Shown here piece by piece: positions 5,408-5,474 of a stretch of 5,474 nt of DNA. A program made the position numbers and the translations under genes. This DNA comes from Clostridia bacterium (GTDB taxonomy: Bacteria; Bacillota; Clostridia; Christensenellales; Borkfalkiaceae): assembly GCA_017646945.1 (NCBI GenBank), contig JAGCLN010000029.1, positions 1-5,474 on the forward strand. The letters run 5' to 3'. Below the pieces are notes generated by a model that saw only the letters and a program-made list of their open reading frames with translations, was not told the DNA's origin and did not search any database. Each line of letters begins with the position of its first letter. The first letter of the stretch is position 1.

Positions 5408-5470
5408 ATTTTAAGACGTTAGAAACGAGCAAGACAAGGCTCGACAAGACGGGGCGATTACGATAGACCT
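5408..5470. repeat. Degenerate non-coding repeat, copy 2
   Basis: Same islands as copy 1: ATTTTAAGACGTTAG (5408-5422), CAAGGCTCG (5435-5443) and TAGACCT (5464-5470). The copies start 83 bases apart, which is not a multiple of three, arguing against a translated repeat. The window ends 4 bases later, so further copies could follow outside. Confidence 0.7.
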
Positions 5471-5474
5471 AAGT

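Noticed and set aside
5375..5466. Short coding region in the right-edge repeat area
   Set aside because: Frames are interrupted by stops on both strands, no ribosome binding site is present, and the 83-base repeat period does not preserve a reading frame.
5325..5470. CRISPR array
   Set aside because: Only two copies, the exact repeat is 15 bases, the distance between them is too long, and the interval itself contains repeated islands instead of unique spacers.

Overview
The window is a piece of a chromosome from a low-GC Gram-positive bacterium, most likely an anaerobic clostridial lineage. Evidence: AAGGAGG-type ribosome binding sites; sigma-A-type promoters with 17-nt spacers; an L21 leader in front of rplU; a UPF0371/DUF1846 protein; and an Mrp protein carrying the cysteine-rich N-terminus familiar from Clostridia. 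A narrower guess (an uncultured Christensenellales-like genome) rests only on style and is weak. No mobile element, CRISPR array, tRNA or rRNA gene is visible.

Layout. At the left edge rplU (ribosomal protein L21) runs leftward from a strong promoter through a structured leader that matches the L21 leader RNA. Eight bases before the edge there may be the start codon of the next gene of that operon (the expected neighbour is prp/ysxB). Diverging from rplU is a rightward gene for a 144-residue all-helical protein of unknown function. It converges on a leftward UPF0371/DUF1846 gene (491 residues), and one hairpin between them can stop transcription both ways. The DUF1846 gene and a rightward mrp-yqeY operon diverge from a 158-base region holding back-to-back promoters. 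Mrp is a P-loop ATPase of the iron-sulfur carrier family. YqeY is a GatB/YqeY-domain protein that starts 2 bases after the mrp stop codon. A long-stem terminator and a second smaller hairpin follow.

The right part holds two genes that I cannot assign to a function. The first encodes a 325-residue protein with a long acidic, proline-containing N-terminal half, in which short motifs (E-x-x-L-F and h-E-P-h-x-P) recur, and a basic folded C-terminal domain. The second encodes a 75-residue protein with two predicted membrane segments, followed by a strong terminator. The last 200 bases are non-coding. They contain two degenerate copies of an element of about 62 bases, 83 bases apart, with three conserved islands, and the array may continue past the window edge.

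Most of the window is ordinary housekeeping DNA. The parts most worth a second look are the motif array in the 325-residue protein, the degenerate non-coding repeat at the right edge, and the palindrome that sits between a terminator and a promoter near 3900.
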